Shown: in pieces, positions 8,460 to 17,234 of the stretch
Layout of the letters: each line of letters begins with the position of its first letter
Position numbering within the stretch: the first letter of the stretch is position 1
Notes under the pieces: model-generated
What the model saw: the letters and a program-made list of their open reading frames with translations, nothing else
What the model was told of the DNA's origin: nothing
The model's database searches: none
Made by a program: the position numbers and the translations under genes
Source: Pyrococcus sp. NA2
GTDB lineage: Archaea; Methanobacteriota_B; Thermococci; Thermococcales; Thermococcaceae
DNA length: 64,000 bases
Direction of reading: 5' to 3'
NCBI RefSeq assembly: GCF_000211475.1
Contig: NC_015474.1
Location: forward strand, 1,764,122 to 1,828,121

Positions 8460-8535
8460 GGATGTGCGATTTAGGTAAAACTTTAAAACTGCTACGGTTA
8501 AGCGAAAGTTGGATAAATTAGTGGGAGGGATGAGA

Positions 8536-8739
8536 ATGGGGAAGATAAGGCAAGGATTCATTAAGAGGATTGCGAGAGAGTTAGTTAACAAGTATCCAAA
8601 TGAGTTCACAACGGATTTCGAACACAACAAGAAGAAGGTCCAGGAACTTACAAACGTAACGAGCAAGAAGATCAGGAACAGGATAGCAGGATATGTAACG
8701 AAACTTGTAAGAATGAAAGAGGAAGGAAAGATACTCTAG
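8536..8739 (+). CDS. rps17e: 30S ribosomal protein S17e
   Basis: A 67-residue basic protein that matches archaeal/eukaryotic S17e along its whole length ([44 protein letters not shown]). It is a component of the small ribosomal subunit. The second ATG (8536) is chosen because GGGAGGG at 8523-8529 is correctly spaced for it and directly abuts the first ATG (8530). It is divergent from the PHP gene and overlaps the convergent gcvH by 4 bases. Confidence 0.95.
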   Translation: MGKIRQGFIKRIARELVNKYPNEFTTDFEHNKKKVQELTNVTSKKIRNRIAGYVTKLVRMKEEGKIL

Positions 8740-9140
8740 AGTGACTTTAGGTATTCTGCATACTTTTCAGCATCCATAAGCTCCTTCAATTCTTCTTCTA
8801 AGTTCTTTGGCTTTAGCTTTGCTATCCAAGCTCCATATGGATCTTCATTTATCTTTTCTGGACTCTCACTTAGCTCTTCGTTTACCTCCACTACTTCGCC
8901 GCTTACAGGGGCGTAGACTTCGCTAACGGCCTTGACGCTTTCCACTTCACAGAGGACATCTCCCTTGTTAACTTCCTTTCCAACCTCTGGCAACTCAACG
9001 TAGGCTAAGTCGCCGAGTTCCTTCTGTGCATAATCTGTGATACCTACAAGAACGGTTCCATCATCTAGAACCTGAACCCACTCGTGCTCCTTGGTATAGT
9101 ATAGTCCTTCCTTAACTTTGTATTCTCCAACCTCGATCAT
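8736..9140 (-). CDS. gcvH: glycine cleavage system H protein
   Basis: A 134-residue lipoyl-carrier protein. The lipoylation lysine is K70 in ESVKAVSEV. The surrounding [22 protein letters not shown] and [12 protein letters not shown]-type segments are typical of GcvH, which shuttles the aminomethyl group between the P, T and L proteins of glycine cleavage. Those partner genes are not in this window. The start ATG is preceded by GGTGATCCT. The product is cytosolic. Confidence 0.95.
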   Translation of the reverse strand: MIEVGEYKVKEGLYYTKEHEWVQVLDDGTVLVGITDYAQKELGDLAYVELPEVGKEVNKGDVLCEVESVKAVSEVYAPVSGEVVEVNEELSESPEKINEDPYGAWIAKLKPKNLEEELKELMDAEKYAEYLKSL

Positions 9141-9209
9141 AGGATCACCACGATGAACTTAGGGAGCAACCTTTAAAATCTTTATAGTGAAAAAGCTGGG
9201 GAGTTAACA

Positions 9210-9671
9210 ATGAAAGTGTTAGAAATGAGGGAGATCAAAACAGAACACATTGTCATTTCTCCAAGACCAGTATGGAAGTGTAGAACTTGTCCTATGTACG
9301 GAAAGAGACCAAGTTGCCCACCTCATGCTCCTTCATGGAAAGAAGCCAAAGAACTCTTTAAGCATTACAAAAGAGCTCTTATAATAAAGTTCAAGGTTGA
9401 TATGAAGAATTTTGAGACTGAAAAAAGGAAAGTTCTATTGTGGTTGCTCGAAGAGGAGAAGAAGCTTTTCAGGAAAGGATACTATTACGCCCTGGCTTTA
9501 TTTCCTGGGAACTGCAACTTATGTGATGAATGCACATTTGAAAGTGAAGGAAAATGTAAGATGCCCGAAAAAGTTAGGCCTAGCATTGATGCCATTGGCA
9601 TCGAATTATCTTCCATAACAAACATAAGGTTTGAAGAACCGGTACTCTATGGCATGATATTGCTCGAATAA
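9210..9671 (+). CDS. DUF2284 predicted metal-binding protein
   Basis: A 153-residue cysteine-rich protein of the DUF2284 type. The N-terminus has CRTCPMYGKRPSCPPHAPSW, and the C-terminal half has CNLCDECTFESEGKC, followed by KMPEKVRPSIDAIGIEL. The cysteine spacing suggests one or two metal sites or an iron-sulfur cluster. Function is unknown. The start ATG follows GGGGAG, and CTTTAAAATC at about 9171-9180 is a plausible TATA box. Confidence 0.75.
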   Translation: MKVLEMREIKTEHIVISPRPVWKCRTCPMYGKRPSCPPHAPSWKEAKELFKHYKRALIIKFKVDMKNFETEKRKVLLWLLEEEKKLFRKGYYYALALFPGNCNLCDECTFESEGKCKMPEKVRPSIDAIGIELSSITNIRFEEPVLYGMILLE

Positions 9672-9754
9672 TACTCATATCATTACAATATTGATCTCAA
9701 TAACTGAGAGAAAAGTTATTAAACATTGGAGCGTAAGGCCATGTGGTGAACACC

Positions 9755-10324
9755 ATGGGCCTTGGTAATGCAAAGATATATGGTGGAGTTGGAGGTATCC
9801 TAAGCCTCATTGGACCATTGGCAGGCAGTTTTGGACTAATACTGTCAATAGCAGGACTAGTACTAGTATTTCTGGCAGTAAAGACAATAAGTGATGAGAC
9901 GGGAGACGAAAGGATATTCAGCCTGTTTTTAAAAGCATTCATCTCAATGGTAGCTGGCCTAATAATATTCATAATAGTAATTATAGCAACAGTGGGATCT
10001 TTTGCCTTTGGAATGATTGGAAAGGGAATGATGAGCCCAGGAAACCTCATGGCGGTGATAGGATCAATTTTAGTAGGTTTCCTAATCTTGTGGATTACAT
10101 ACATCATAGGAACTTACTTCCAGAAGAAGAGCTTCGAGCTAATTGCCGAATATACAGGGGTTAATCTCTTCAAGACCACAGGACTCGTTTACTTCATAGG
10201 GGCCATTTTGATTATAATAGGAGTTGGATTCCTAATAATCCTAGTAGGAGCCATACTGGAGATAGTTTCATTCTTCTCGCTACCAGAGGAAGCTAAAAAG
10301 TTAGAAACTCCTGTATCTCCTTAG
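9755..10324 (+). CDS. DUF996 family membrane protein
   Basis: A 189-residue integral membrane protein resembling DUF996. About five hydrophobic segments can be seen: a glycine-rich pair near residues 5-40, an FIIVIIATVG helix, a VIGSILVGFLILWITYIIG helix and a C-terminal LIIIGVGFLIILVGAILEIV helix. Function is unknown. ATG 9755 follows GGTGA at 9745-9749 with a 5-base spacer, so it is preferred over the GTG at 9743. The 3' end overlaps the convergent NOG1 gene by 24 bases. Confidence 0.7.
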   Translation: MGLGNAKIYGGVGGILSLIGPLAGSFGLILSIAGLVLVFLAVKTISDETGDERIFSLFLKAFISMVAGLIIFIIVIIATVGSFAFGMIGKGMMSPGNLMAVIGSILVGFLILWITYIIGTYFQKKSFELIAEYTGVNLFKTTGLVYFIGAILIIIGVGFLIILVGAILEIVSFFSLPEEAKKLETPVSP

Positions 10325-11371
10325 TTGCTCTTCAATTTTCCTTTTTGCAACTTCTTCAGCAAGTGGTCTGAGGATTTCTATTATCTTTTCTCTAACTTTC
10401 TCGATGCCAATACCCTTTAGAGCGGAGACCTTTATTGGCTCAAGCCCTTTGTCTCTTAAGAAGTCTTCAACCTTCTTCACATTCTCTTCACTCGCAACAT
10501 CTATCTTGTTAATAACGGCCAAGAATGGTAACTCTCTGAACTCATCAAATATCTCGGAGAATAGGTGCATCTGCTCCTCTAGAGGGAAGCCACAGTACTC
10601 ACTTGGGTCGAAAATGTAAACTATCAAGTTCCCCAAGTGTTTTAATGCAAGTATTGCCTGCTTTTCTATTTCATTTCTTTCACTGAGCGGCCTATCCAAG
10701 AGACCAGGAGTATCTATGACCTGATATCTAAAGTATCCATCCTCAAATTGTCCAACATTTATTCCCCTAGTCGTGAAGGGATAACTTGCTATTTCTGGCT
10801 TAGCTGTCGTTAGTGCCTTTAACAATGTTGACTTCCCAACGTTAGGGTGACCCGCTATAACAACAGTCGGAATTTCAAGATCAACAACAGGCAGGTCCTT
10901 CAACACTTCCCTAGCCTTATTCAAATATCTCAACCTGTCATCTATATCTCTAAGTATGCTTGCTACTCTACCGTAGAACTGTCTCCTTAACTCGGCTATT
11001 TCTCCAGGATCATTGGAATATCTAATCCTCTCCACGTACCTCTCCTCCAACTCCCTAACCATTCTGATCGCCCAATCTATCCCAGCCATTGCCTTGTGGA
11101 ACGTATCCCTATCAACCAAAACATCAACTAGCTCCTGATAGAACTTTGGAAGTGTGGAAAGGCCAGGAGTTCTTTCAAGGATCTTCCTTAGATTGTCTCT
11201 TATTACATTGCTAACGGTTCTCACCCTCAACTCTTCCCTTTGTCTCGCCTTTTTCACCCTATCCCCCCTAGGTTTAAACGATGATGCCGCCTTCTCTGCT
11301 CTCCTAAATGCTTTATCTATCAATTCATCAGCGGTAAGTACCGTAGGCATTTTCTCGAATGGATTTTTCAT
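10301..11371 (-). CDS. NOG1-family GTPase (nucleolar GTP-binding protein 1 homologue)
   Basis: A 356-residue TRAFAC/OBG-HflX-like GTPase. A helical N-terminal NOG1 domain of about 165 residues precedes the G domain. G1 is AGHPNVGKST (about 173-182), the switch I region has YPFTTRGINVG, G3 is DTPGLLDR, G4 is NKID (about 285) and G5 is SALKG. By analogy with eukaryotic NOG1 it probably assists large ribosomal subunit assembly. The ATG at 11371 is preceded by a full GGAGGTGA with a 5-base spacer. It lies 12 bases downstream of the transglutaminase-like gene, probably in one operon. Confidence 0.85.
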   Translation of the reverse strand: MKNPFEKMPTVLTADELIDKAFRRAEKAASSFKPRGDRVKKARQREELRVRTVSNVIRDNLRKILERTPGLSTLPKFYQELVDVLVDRDTFHKAMAGIDWAIRMVRELEERYVERIRYSNDPGEIAELRRQFYGRVASILRDIDDRLRYLNKAREVLKDLPVVDLEIPTVVIAGHPNVGKSTLLKALTTAKPEIASYPFTTRGINVGQFEDGYFRYQVIDTPGLLDRPLSERNEIEKQAILALKHLGNLIVYIFDPSEYCGFPLEEQMHLFSEIFDEFRELPFLAVINKIDVASEENVKKVEDFLRDKGLEPIKVSALKGIGIEKVREKIIEILRPLAEEVAKRKIEEQLRRYRSF

Positions 11372-11383
11372 GATCTTCACCTC

Positions 11384-12403
11384 CTAAATTAACCACCACT
11401 CCCTCCTTTTAATCCAGAATACCCCAACTAATAGGAACAGCATGTAAGCAAATCTCCACCTGTCATCATGGAACCTCGCTTTATAAACCCTATCTAGGAT
11501 TATCTTCTTCCTTGTTATCCTGTATATTCTGATTTCCTGAATCTCCCACATCTTATCCAAATTATCCACATATTCACTAAATTTAGTTGGTCTAGAACCC
11601 CAGTCGAGTATCCAAAGGGTTCCATTAACATAGATAGCCGCCGCAGCATGACCACCACTTATATCCCCCTTGAACACGGTGTGAACTATATAGACAGGGG
11701 ATACATTGTTATACAACAACAGGTTGGCAACGAGCAATGCAAAATCACTACAAACACCTTTCTTATACATTATCGTCTCTATTGGAGTTTGAATATAGGT
11801 CACCCTTGTCTTTAGTCTACTGAAGTCATAACCCATCTTAGATATAATTCCCTGGGCTTCAATGGCTTTCCCCCAAATGTCGTTTGAATGTAATGTTATA
11901 TTTACGGTACCGTAACCATACTTAAGAACACACACCATCGCTCCTCTAAAGTCGTAAAGCCAAGCAACCCTATAGTTGCAGAGTTGTCTATAGAAATTGA
12001 TTTCCTCCCCAGAATGCACAACATAGTTGTCAAATTTGAAACTCCAGAGAGATGAAGTTAGGCTCGGGAGGATTATAAAAACGATGAGGAGCATCCCAAC
12101 AATTTTCCAGTCAATTAACTTGAAGAACTTTCCTTTTATTGGTCTTGCAAAGAACTTAACATCTGAATACACCATCCTTTCAAGTGCTTCGCCATATCTC
12201 CACAGGATGATAAGTGCCCTGTTTCTTCTTGTTCTCTCTATCTTTCTCAAACTAACATCCTCAACTATCCTCAAATACTCAAGAAACATTGCATCAAGTG
12301 ACTCAATGGAAGCAATTTCCCTAACCCTGTCAGCGATATCCGGTAGTACATCCTCCAATTCTTTAGCACATTGTAGGAGTATCCTTTTATGTTCACTTGA
12401 CAT
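11384..12403 (-). CDS. transglutaminase-like cysteine protease-fold membrane protein
   Basis: A protein of about 339 residues. A cytoplasmic helical N-terminal region is followed by a membrane segment (GMLLIVFIILPSLTSSLW), an extracellular transglutaminase-like domain and a second membrane segment near the C-terminus (YMLFLLVGVFWI). The catalytic triad is visible as Cys in KKGVCSDFALLVANLL, His in SGGHAAAAI and Asp in LWILDWG. It is probably a surface-exposed protease, peptide ligase or non-catalytic binding module. ATG 12403 sits about 25 bases downstream of AATAAATAG, suggesting a leaderless message; an upstream TTG at 12421 is less likely. Confidence 0.75.
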   Translation of the reverse strand: MSSEHKRILLQCAKELEDVLPDIADRVREIASIESLDAMFLEYLRIVEDVSLRKIERTRRNRALIILWRYGEALERMVYSDVKFFARPIKGKFFKLIDWKIVGMLLIVFIILPSLTSSLWSFKFDNYVVHSGEEINFYRQLCNYRVAWLYDFRGAMVCVLKYGYGTVNITLHSNDIWGKAIEAQGIISKMGYDFSRLKTRVTYIQTPIETIMYKKGVCSDFALLVANLLLYNNVSPVYIVHTVFKGDISGGHAAAAIYVNGTLWILDWGSRPTKFSEYVDNLDKMWEIQEIRIYRITRKKIILDRVYKARFHDDRWRFAYMLFLLVGVFWIKRREWWLI

Positions 12404-12464
12404 TGTGTCCAATTTAGGCAAAACTATTTATTAGTGTAATTGCAAAATTAAAATGGTGATGTAT

Positions 12465-13661
12465 ATGATAAAAGCCTCCAAAAGGGCCCTTTCTGTAGAA
12501 TATGCAATAAGAGATGTTGTGCTTCCAGCTAGAGAGTTAGAAAAGGAAGGAATTAAGGTAATTAGACTAAATATTGGTGATCCAGTAAAATTTGACTTCC
12601 AACCACCAGAACACATGAAGGAGGCATATTGTAGAGCCATTAAGGAAGGACACAACTACTATGGTGACAGCGAGGGCTTATTGGAATTAAGAAAGGCAAT
12701 TGTAGAGAGAGAAAAGAGAAAGAACAATGTAGATATAACCCCTGATGATGTTAGAGTTACAGCGGCCGTTACAGAGGCGTTACAATTAATATTTGGAGCA
12801 TTACTTGATCCCGGAGACGAAGTCCTGATCCCAGGGCCAAGTTATCCACCATATACTGGACTAGTTAAATTCCTGGGAGGAGTTCCAATAGAATATAGGA
12901 CTATAGAAGAGGAAGGATGGCAACCTGATATAGATGACATGAGAAAGAAAATTACTGAGAGAACAAAAGCTATAGCAGTCATAAATCCAAACAATCCAAC
13001 TGGGGCATTATATGATAAGAAAACTCTCAAGGAGATAATTGATGTTGCAGGGGAATATGACCTCGTTGTCTTGAGTGATGAGATCTACGACATGATGACA
13101 TACGAGGGAAAACACATATCTCCCGGATCATTAACTAAAGACGTCCCAGTTATAGTGATGAATGGACTCTCAAAGGTTTATTTTGCCACTGGATGGAGAT
13201 TGGGCTACATGTACTTTGTAGATCCTGAGAACAAGCTTGAGGAAGTTAGGGATGCCATTGATAGGTTGGCAAGAATAAGGTTATGTCCAAACACTCCTGC
13301 ACAATTCGCTGCAATAGCTGGATTAACGGGTCCAATGGATTACCTTGAAAAGTACATGAAGAAGTTGAAGGAGAGAAGAGACTATATCTACAAGAGACTC
13401 AATGAAATCCCAGGAATTAGCACAACTAAGCCCCAGGGAGCCTTCTATATATTCCCGAAGATAGAAGAGGGTCCCTGGAAGAGCGATAAGGAATTTGTAT
13501 TGGATGTCTTGAACAACGCTCACGTCCTATTTGTCCATGGTTCAGGATTTGGAGAATACGGTAAAGGTCACTTCAGGGCCGTCTTCTTGCCACCAATAGA
13601 GATACTTGAAGAGGCCATGAATAGGCTCGAAAGATTCATGAAAGAGAAGCTTTCTTCTTAA
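12465..13661 (+). CDS. class I/II aminotransferase, alanine aminotransferase type
   Basis: A 398-residue PLP-dependent aminotransferase that closely resembles the characterised Pyrococcus furiosus alanine aminotransferase. The PLP lysine is K237 in NGLSKVYFATGWRLGY; NPNNPTG and SDEIYD carry the other cofactor contacts, and GHFRAVFLPP contains the arginine that binds the substrate carboxylate. It probably converts pyruvate and glutamate to alanine and 2-oxoglutarate, a redox sink in fermenting Thermococcales. ATG 12465 follows GGTGAT at 12455-12460. Two earlier ATGs overlap that site and would add residues absent from the relative. It shares a 61-base divergent promoter region with the transglutaminase-like gene. 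Confidence 0.9.
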   Translation: MIKASKRALSVEYAIRDVVLPARELEKEGIKVIRLNIGDPVKFDFQPPEHMKEAYCRAIKEGHNYYGDSEGLLELRKAIVEREKRKNNVDITPDDVRVTAAVTEALQLIFGALLDPGDEVLIPGPSYPPYTGLVKFLGGVPIEYRTIEEEGWQPDIDDMRKKITERTKAIAVINPNNPTGALYDKKTLKEIIDVAGEYDLVVLSDEIYDMMTYEGKHISPGSLTKDVPVIVMNGLSKVYFATGWRLGYMYFVDPENKLEEVRDAIDRLARIRLCPNTPAQFAAIAGLTGPMDYLEKYMKKLKERRDYIYKRLNEIPGISTTKPQGAFYIFPKIEEGPWKSDKEFVLDVLNNAHVLFVHGSGFGEYGKGHFRAVFLPPIEILEEAMNRLERFMKEKLSS

Positions 13662-13686
13662 CTCCTTATTCTCTTAAAATGGATTT

Positions 13687-13763
13687 TGGAGCCGGGACCG
13701 GGATTTGAACCCGGGACCTGGGGATTACGAGTCCCCCGCCCCACCAGGCTAGGCTATCCCGGC
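13687..13763 (-). tRNA. tRNA-Thr (anticodon CGT)
   Basis: The minus strand folds as a complete tRNA. The acceptor stem is GCCGGGA/TCCCGGC, the anticodon stem GGGGA/TCCCC closes loop CTCGTAA (anticodon CGT, reading ACG), and the T-arm is CCGGG-TTCAAAT-CCCGG. Discriminator T is followed by an encoded CCA at 13689-13687. No intron is seen. Confidence 0.95.
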
Positions 13764-13862
13764 TCAAGTCCAATTCTTTTAAGCCCGTAAAGTGTTTATA
13801 AAGGTTATGGACTACAAAATTTTTATATATTCGGTAACTCTCCAAATATGAATGGTGATTCA

Positions 13863-14006
13863 ATGAAATTCGAAAGGATACTTAAAGGGATCATTAGGAT
13901 AAACATTGGATTTTCCTTATATAGAAGCTGGATACTAGGAAAACAGTGGCCAAAAGGTACGAGCGTTCATCTTTTCGATATAATTAAAAGAAAGAGAAAA
14001 GACTAA
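13863..14006 (+). CDS. small basic protein (47 residues), unrecognised
   Basis: A short open frame of 47 codons that begins MKFERILKGIIRINIGFSLY and ends in a very basic KRKRKD tail. Support for it being a gene is a strong GGTGAT ribosome binding site at 13854-13859, a TATA-like TTTTATATAT at 13820-13830 placed about 30-40 bases before the start, and a 3' end that overlaps the convergent solute-binding protein gene by 4 bases, as other genuine pairs do here. The first half is mildly amphipathic. No known family is recognised. Confidence 0.5.
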   Translation: MKFERILKGIIRINIGFSLYRSWILGKQWPKGTSVHLFDIIKRKRKD

Positions 14007-16420
14007 TTTTTCCTCCTCATGATTAGTGGAAGAGCGGCTAACACAAGAAGTACAGCCGGTCCACAGACTCCTTTCTTTGTTTTTGTTGTTTCTGAAGCTG
14101 ATGGAGATTCGACGGTTGCAGTTGGACTCTTTTCTTCAGCTGATGGCTTTGAAGTAGTTTCAGGAGTTTCAGCAAGATAGGCGCTCTTCATTGCAACTGC
14201 CGATCCTATACCAACCCATGGATCGATTATCCTGAACTTTATCCTCTTGTTAACTGGGAAGAATCTCCAGAACTCAACAGTAAATACCCTAAAGCTTTCA
14301 TACACTCCAATTGCTCCTCCAAGTCTACTTGCATCCCAGAATTTCTCTTCTGAATCTAATACTATGTTCTTGTATCCAGTCAGGTAGATTAAGAACCCAA
14401 GATCATCGTCCGTAAAGTTCAAGAGTGGCTTTATCTTTTCTGGAGTGTTATAGTACTCTAAACCCAAAGCCTTTATACCAGCTTGAAGATCACCGTTTCC
14501 TAGATACTTAAGGACCTCCTCAACTGTTGCCCTATGAGTATTTTGAGGTGTAAACCTCCATCCGACTCTCCCTGGACCATTTGCTATTGATGAATAGAAC
14601 ACTATCACCCTCTCAATTGGGAACTTTATAGAGGCACTCGCAACCCATTCTTCTGTGTAATAGTTCCACTCAAAGTTCTTTGGATCCGAAAGATAGACAA
14701 TTTCGTTTGCTGTTCTTCTGTCGACGATCTTGACTTGCACATCAAACCCAGCCTTCTTCAATATCTCTGCAATATAGTAAGCTTCGTTCTTTAGTCCCTC
14801 ATTGTCAGATCTTCCGAGGCCAATGAGTTTTATTGGTTCTCCGTTGAAGTACCATTTTCCGTTCTTCTTTTCGAGTTTGTAACCCTGTTTGGCTAGATCC
14901 TCGGCAGCCTTCCTCATAGCCTCATCAATAAGCTTCAAAGCATACTCCTCATCACCCTGCGCATCCAAACCAAAAGCATCAACAACAGACTGCATCTTTT
15001 CACTTGCATATTCCTCCCTACTTATCCAGGGAATGAACAGCGGGACTCCAGATCCTTGTAGTATGTTTTGGACGATGTAGTTTCTGTTGATTAGGTATTC
15101 CATGGCGAATCTTATTTCTCTAATTGCGAATGGGTTGAAGTACTTCTTATCACCAACCGTAACCAAATACGGATTATCCTTATCATGAACTGGATTCCAA
15201 ACAACACTCCATATTGCTCCTACATTTACGTATGTATCAATGTTTTTCCTTTCTTCATCAGAGAGTCCAGTAAACCTATAGGATGGGAATGATGACCATG
15301 CGAGATCATAGTCTCCTTTGGCAACTCCTAGGATTATTGTGTCTTCGTTTTGAACTCCATAAAGCTCGATGACGTCGAAGTATGGTTCGAAGTTGTACAT
15401 GTCTTCGGCGTACTCTGGCTTGACCCACTTGTCAAATCTTACGTATTTGAGGTAGAGGTTTTCTGGTTTGTAAACGTCGATGATGTAGGGTCCATTTGAG
15501 ATGAACATGTGGTTGTGCTTCTTTATGAAGTTAATAATGTCATCATACTCCTTCAACTCATCCTGCTCGTCATAAATGTACGGCTTCAAGAAGTCCGGAA
15601 TCGGCTTCTCCTTCTTCAACTTCTCAAGCTCCTCCATGACAACCCTAGCATGACTAGGCGTCAACATATCAATCTGCTGAACCTCCTCAGTAGCTTCACT
15701 GAAGGAGAACTTCGGATTATGTGCAACGACTTCACTCATAGCATAAATAAGCTGCCAGGGGTATCCTGCATAGAGAGTATAGTACCACTCCTGGAATGGC
15801 TTATATGGTGGGAACGTGTAGGTATGATAAACTGCAATAACAAAGTGGGTCTCGTTTTCACTTATAACCTTAACTCCAAGTAAGTGACTCAATATTTCTT
15901 TGCTAACTGTCTCCTCTGTCTTATCGTAGTATGGGTCGTTTGGTCCGTCTTTGGTTGTCCATTCCCATTCCCAGGCGAAGGTGTACATCACGTCGGCGAC
16001 GCTCAACTTGTGACCATCGTGGAAGTAAATCTTCTGGCACTCGAACTTAACATAAGTTGGAGCAACCTCACCAGCATGAGCAGCAACCCACTCCTTACTC
16101 GTTGAATTAAATATCACAGCATCCTCAGGCACCCTAACATTCTCCCCAGCCTCCAAAATCCTACACCTGTAGGGTAGAGGGGCTCCTTCTGTTGACCATG
16201 TGTAAGGACCATCGTCTCTTGCCAGACTTGCTGCTCGTCCAGAGTACCTATCCATGAATCCGGCAGCACTTGGATTCCATGCTGACATGAACAAAGACCC
16301 TGCTGCTGCATACATTGCTATCTTTAGTGTTTTCTTTTCTTGAGCTGCCACTGGATTAACAATGGGACTCACTAACAAACCCAATGCCACAACCAACAAC
16401 ATTATACCAATCTTCTTCAT
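14003..16420 (-). CDS. extracellular peptide/sugar-type solute-binding protein (family 5) with CGP C-terminal anchor
   Basis: A protein of about 805 residues of the OppA/DppA solute-binding family. A cleavable signal peptide (MKKIGIMLLVVALGLLVSP..., AAQ cleavage region) is followed by the large binding domain with FHDGHKLSVADVMYTF, FAIREIRFAMEYLINR and other family-5 blocks. A Ser/Thr/Pro-rich linker (about 745-780) precedes a C-terminal CGP motif, a hydrophobic helix and a basic RRKN end. That tail is the thermococcal CGP-CTERM anchor/sorting signal. No permease or ATPase genes are adjacent, so the transporter partners are elsewhere. GTG 16429 is in frame, but ATG 16420 has the better-spaced GGTGATC. 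A GTATAAACT box lies 30-40 bases upstream. Confidence 0.9.
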   Translation of the reverse strand: MKKIGIMLLVVALGLLVSPIVNPVAAQEKKTLKIAMYAAAGSLFMSAWNPSAAGFMDRYSGRAASLARDDGPYTWSTEGAPLPYRCRILEAGENVRVPEDAVIFNSTSKEWVAAHAGEVAPTYVKFECQKIYFHDGHKLSVADVMYTFAWEWEWTTKDGPNDPYYDKTEETVSKEILSHLLGVKVISENETHFVIAVYHTYTFPPYKPFQEWYYTLYAGYPWQLIYAMSEVVAHNPKFSFSEATEEVQQIDMLTPSHARVVMEELEKLKKEKPIPDFLKPYIYDEQDELKEYDDIINFIKKHNHMFISNGPYIIDVYKPENLYLKYVRFDKWVKPEYAEDMYNFEPYFDVIELYGVQNEDTIILGVAKGDYDLAWSSFPSYRFTGLSDEERKNIDTYVNVGAIWSVVWNPVHDKDNPYLVTVGDKKYFNPFAIREIRFAMEYLINRNYIVQNILQGSGVPLFIPWISREEYASEKMQSVVDAFGLDAQGDEEYALKLIDEAMRKAAEDLAKQGYKLEKKNGKWYFNGEPIKLIGLGRSDNEGLKNEAYYIAEILKKAGFDVQVKIVDRRTANEIVYLSDPKNFEWNYYTEEWVASASIKFPIERVIVFYSSIANGPGRVGWRFTPQNTHRATVEEVLKYLGNGDLQAGIKALGLEYYNTPEKIKPLLNFTDDDLGFLIYLTGYKNIVLDSEEKFWDASRLGGAIGVYESFRVFTVEFWRFFPVNKRIKFRIIDPWVGIGSAVAMKSAYLAETPETTSKPSAEEKSPTATVESPSASETTKTKKGVCGPAVLLVLAALPLIMRRKN

Positions 16421-16484
16421 TTTGATCACCTAGTTTATTCTAGTGGTCATAGTTTATACATGACTCACCAGATTTAAGGATCAC

Positions 16485-16534
16485 CATTGTTTCAAAAAAA
16501 TTACCGTTTAGGTACTCTTTATGTTGAAACAATG
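16485..16534. promoter_or_regulatory. 11-bp inverted repeat upstream of the solute-binding protein gene
   Basis: CATTGTTTCAA at 16485-16495 is repeated as its exact reverse complement TTGAAACAATG at 16524-16534, with 28 bases between the arms. It lies about 65-115 bases upstream of the minus-strand start and just upstream of the GTATAAACT TATA box. It could be a two-site operator. A role as an intrinsic hairpin is less likely because the loop is long and AT-rich. Confidence 0.4.
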
Positions 16535-16811
16535 CAAAAATTACTCTCAATCCTCAAAAGAAATCCAAATCATTCTAGAATATTGTAAAGGCACTGACAA
16601 AATGGCTTATTGCTCATTATTAACTTGTAGGAATATGCTGAAATCATGGAAAAGCATGAGATACCATTTCACATTCGAACATTAACTAGGAAGTTTGTCA
16701 TATTGATGAATCCATATATATTAGAAAGCGATAACTAAGTTATCTGATAAAACTGACAACGAAACGACAGGTTTAAAAGTCTAGATTGTTCCTTCCTCTT
16801 GGGTGAGAGAC
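16535..16811. promoter_or_regulatory. divergent intergenic region with 15-bp palindrome and TATA box of the YhbY-S19e operon
   Basis: This part of a 391-base gap holds no convincing gene. It contains a perfect arm palindrome GATAACTAAGTTATC at 16730-16744 and a strong TATA-like GTTTAAAAGTC at 16771-16781, which would start transcription close to 16805, a few bases before the ATG at 16812. The remainder is AT-rich sequence without visible repeats or RNA genes. Confidence 0.5.
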
Positions 16812-17231
16812 ATGGTAACTAAGCGCTTACCTGGAAAGATAAGGCGAGCATTAAGGGCGAGATATTATGATATTGAGCCTAGAGCGTGGATTGGAAAGAA
16901 AGGGATAACCGAGAGTGTAATAAAAGAGATTGAGACCCAATTAGCCAGAACAGGCGTATTAAAGGTTGAAATAAGAAAGGGAGCATTCATTGCAACTAAA
17001 ATGAGTAGGAAGGAGATAGCTGAGAAAGTTGCTGAGCTAACTGACAGTGAACTATTGGAGGTTAGAGGCAAAAGATTTATATTGTTCAAGCCGAGAGAGG
17101 GATGGGAGAAATATTTAAAAAAGCTCCAAATGAAGGAGCAGGCAAAGAAGAAGATTAAGGAAGAACCAATTCGCAAGATTAAAATTGATATCCTTGAATT
17201 CAGGAAGAAATTTAAAAGAGGGAGGGGTTGA
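16812..17231 (+). CDS. YhbY-like (CRM domain) RNA-binding protein
   Basis: A 139-residue protein. Residues 1 to about 95 form a CRM/YhbY domain (LPGKIRRALRARYYDIEPRAWIGKKGITES, with a GKKG-type loop, and LLEVRGKRFILFKP), and a lysine-rich tail follows. YhbY-like proteins associate with pre-ribosomal 50S particles in bacteria and with intron RNAs in plant relatives; here a role in ribosome assembly fits its place just ahead of rps19e (3-base gap). ATG 16812 follows GGGTGAG with a 4-base spacer; the GTG at 16803 lies within that site. Confidence 0.8.
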   Translation: MVTKRLPGKIRRALRARYYDIEPRAWIGKKGITESVIKEIETQLARTGVLKVEIRKGAFIATKMSRKEIAEKVAELTDSELLEVRGKRFILFKPREGWEKYLKKLQMKEQAKKKIKEEPIRKIKIDILEFRKKFKRGRG

Positions 17232-17234
17232 GGG

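Noticed and set aside
8460-8666. N-terminal extension of the PHP-domain protein by 69 residues
   Set aside because: The frame is open, but similarity to the family starts exactly at MDLHTHTRYSDG, the extension overlaps the rps17e start on the other strand, and a TATA-like box sits just before ATG 8459.
13666-13863. Open frame antisense across tRNA-Thr
   Set aside because: It is the tRNA read as protein (SRVQIPVPAPK-type translation of the T-arm), a common artefact.
15509-16105. Plus-strand open frames inside the solute-binding protein gene
   Set aside because: They are low-complexity antisense frames of a clear coding gene with no ribosome binding sites or family similarity.
16535-16770. 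A C/D box sRNA in the gap upstream of the YhbY-like gene
   Set aside because: TGATGA-like and CTGA-like words occur but not in the required order and spacing.
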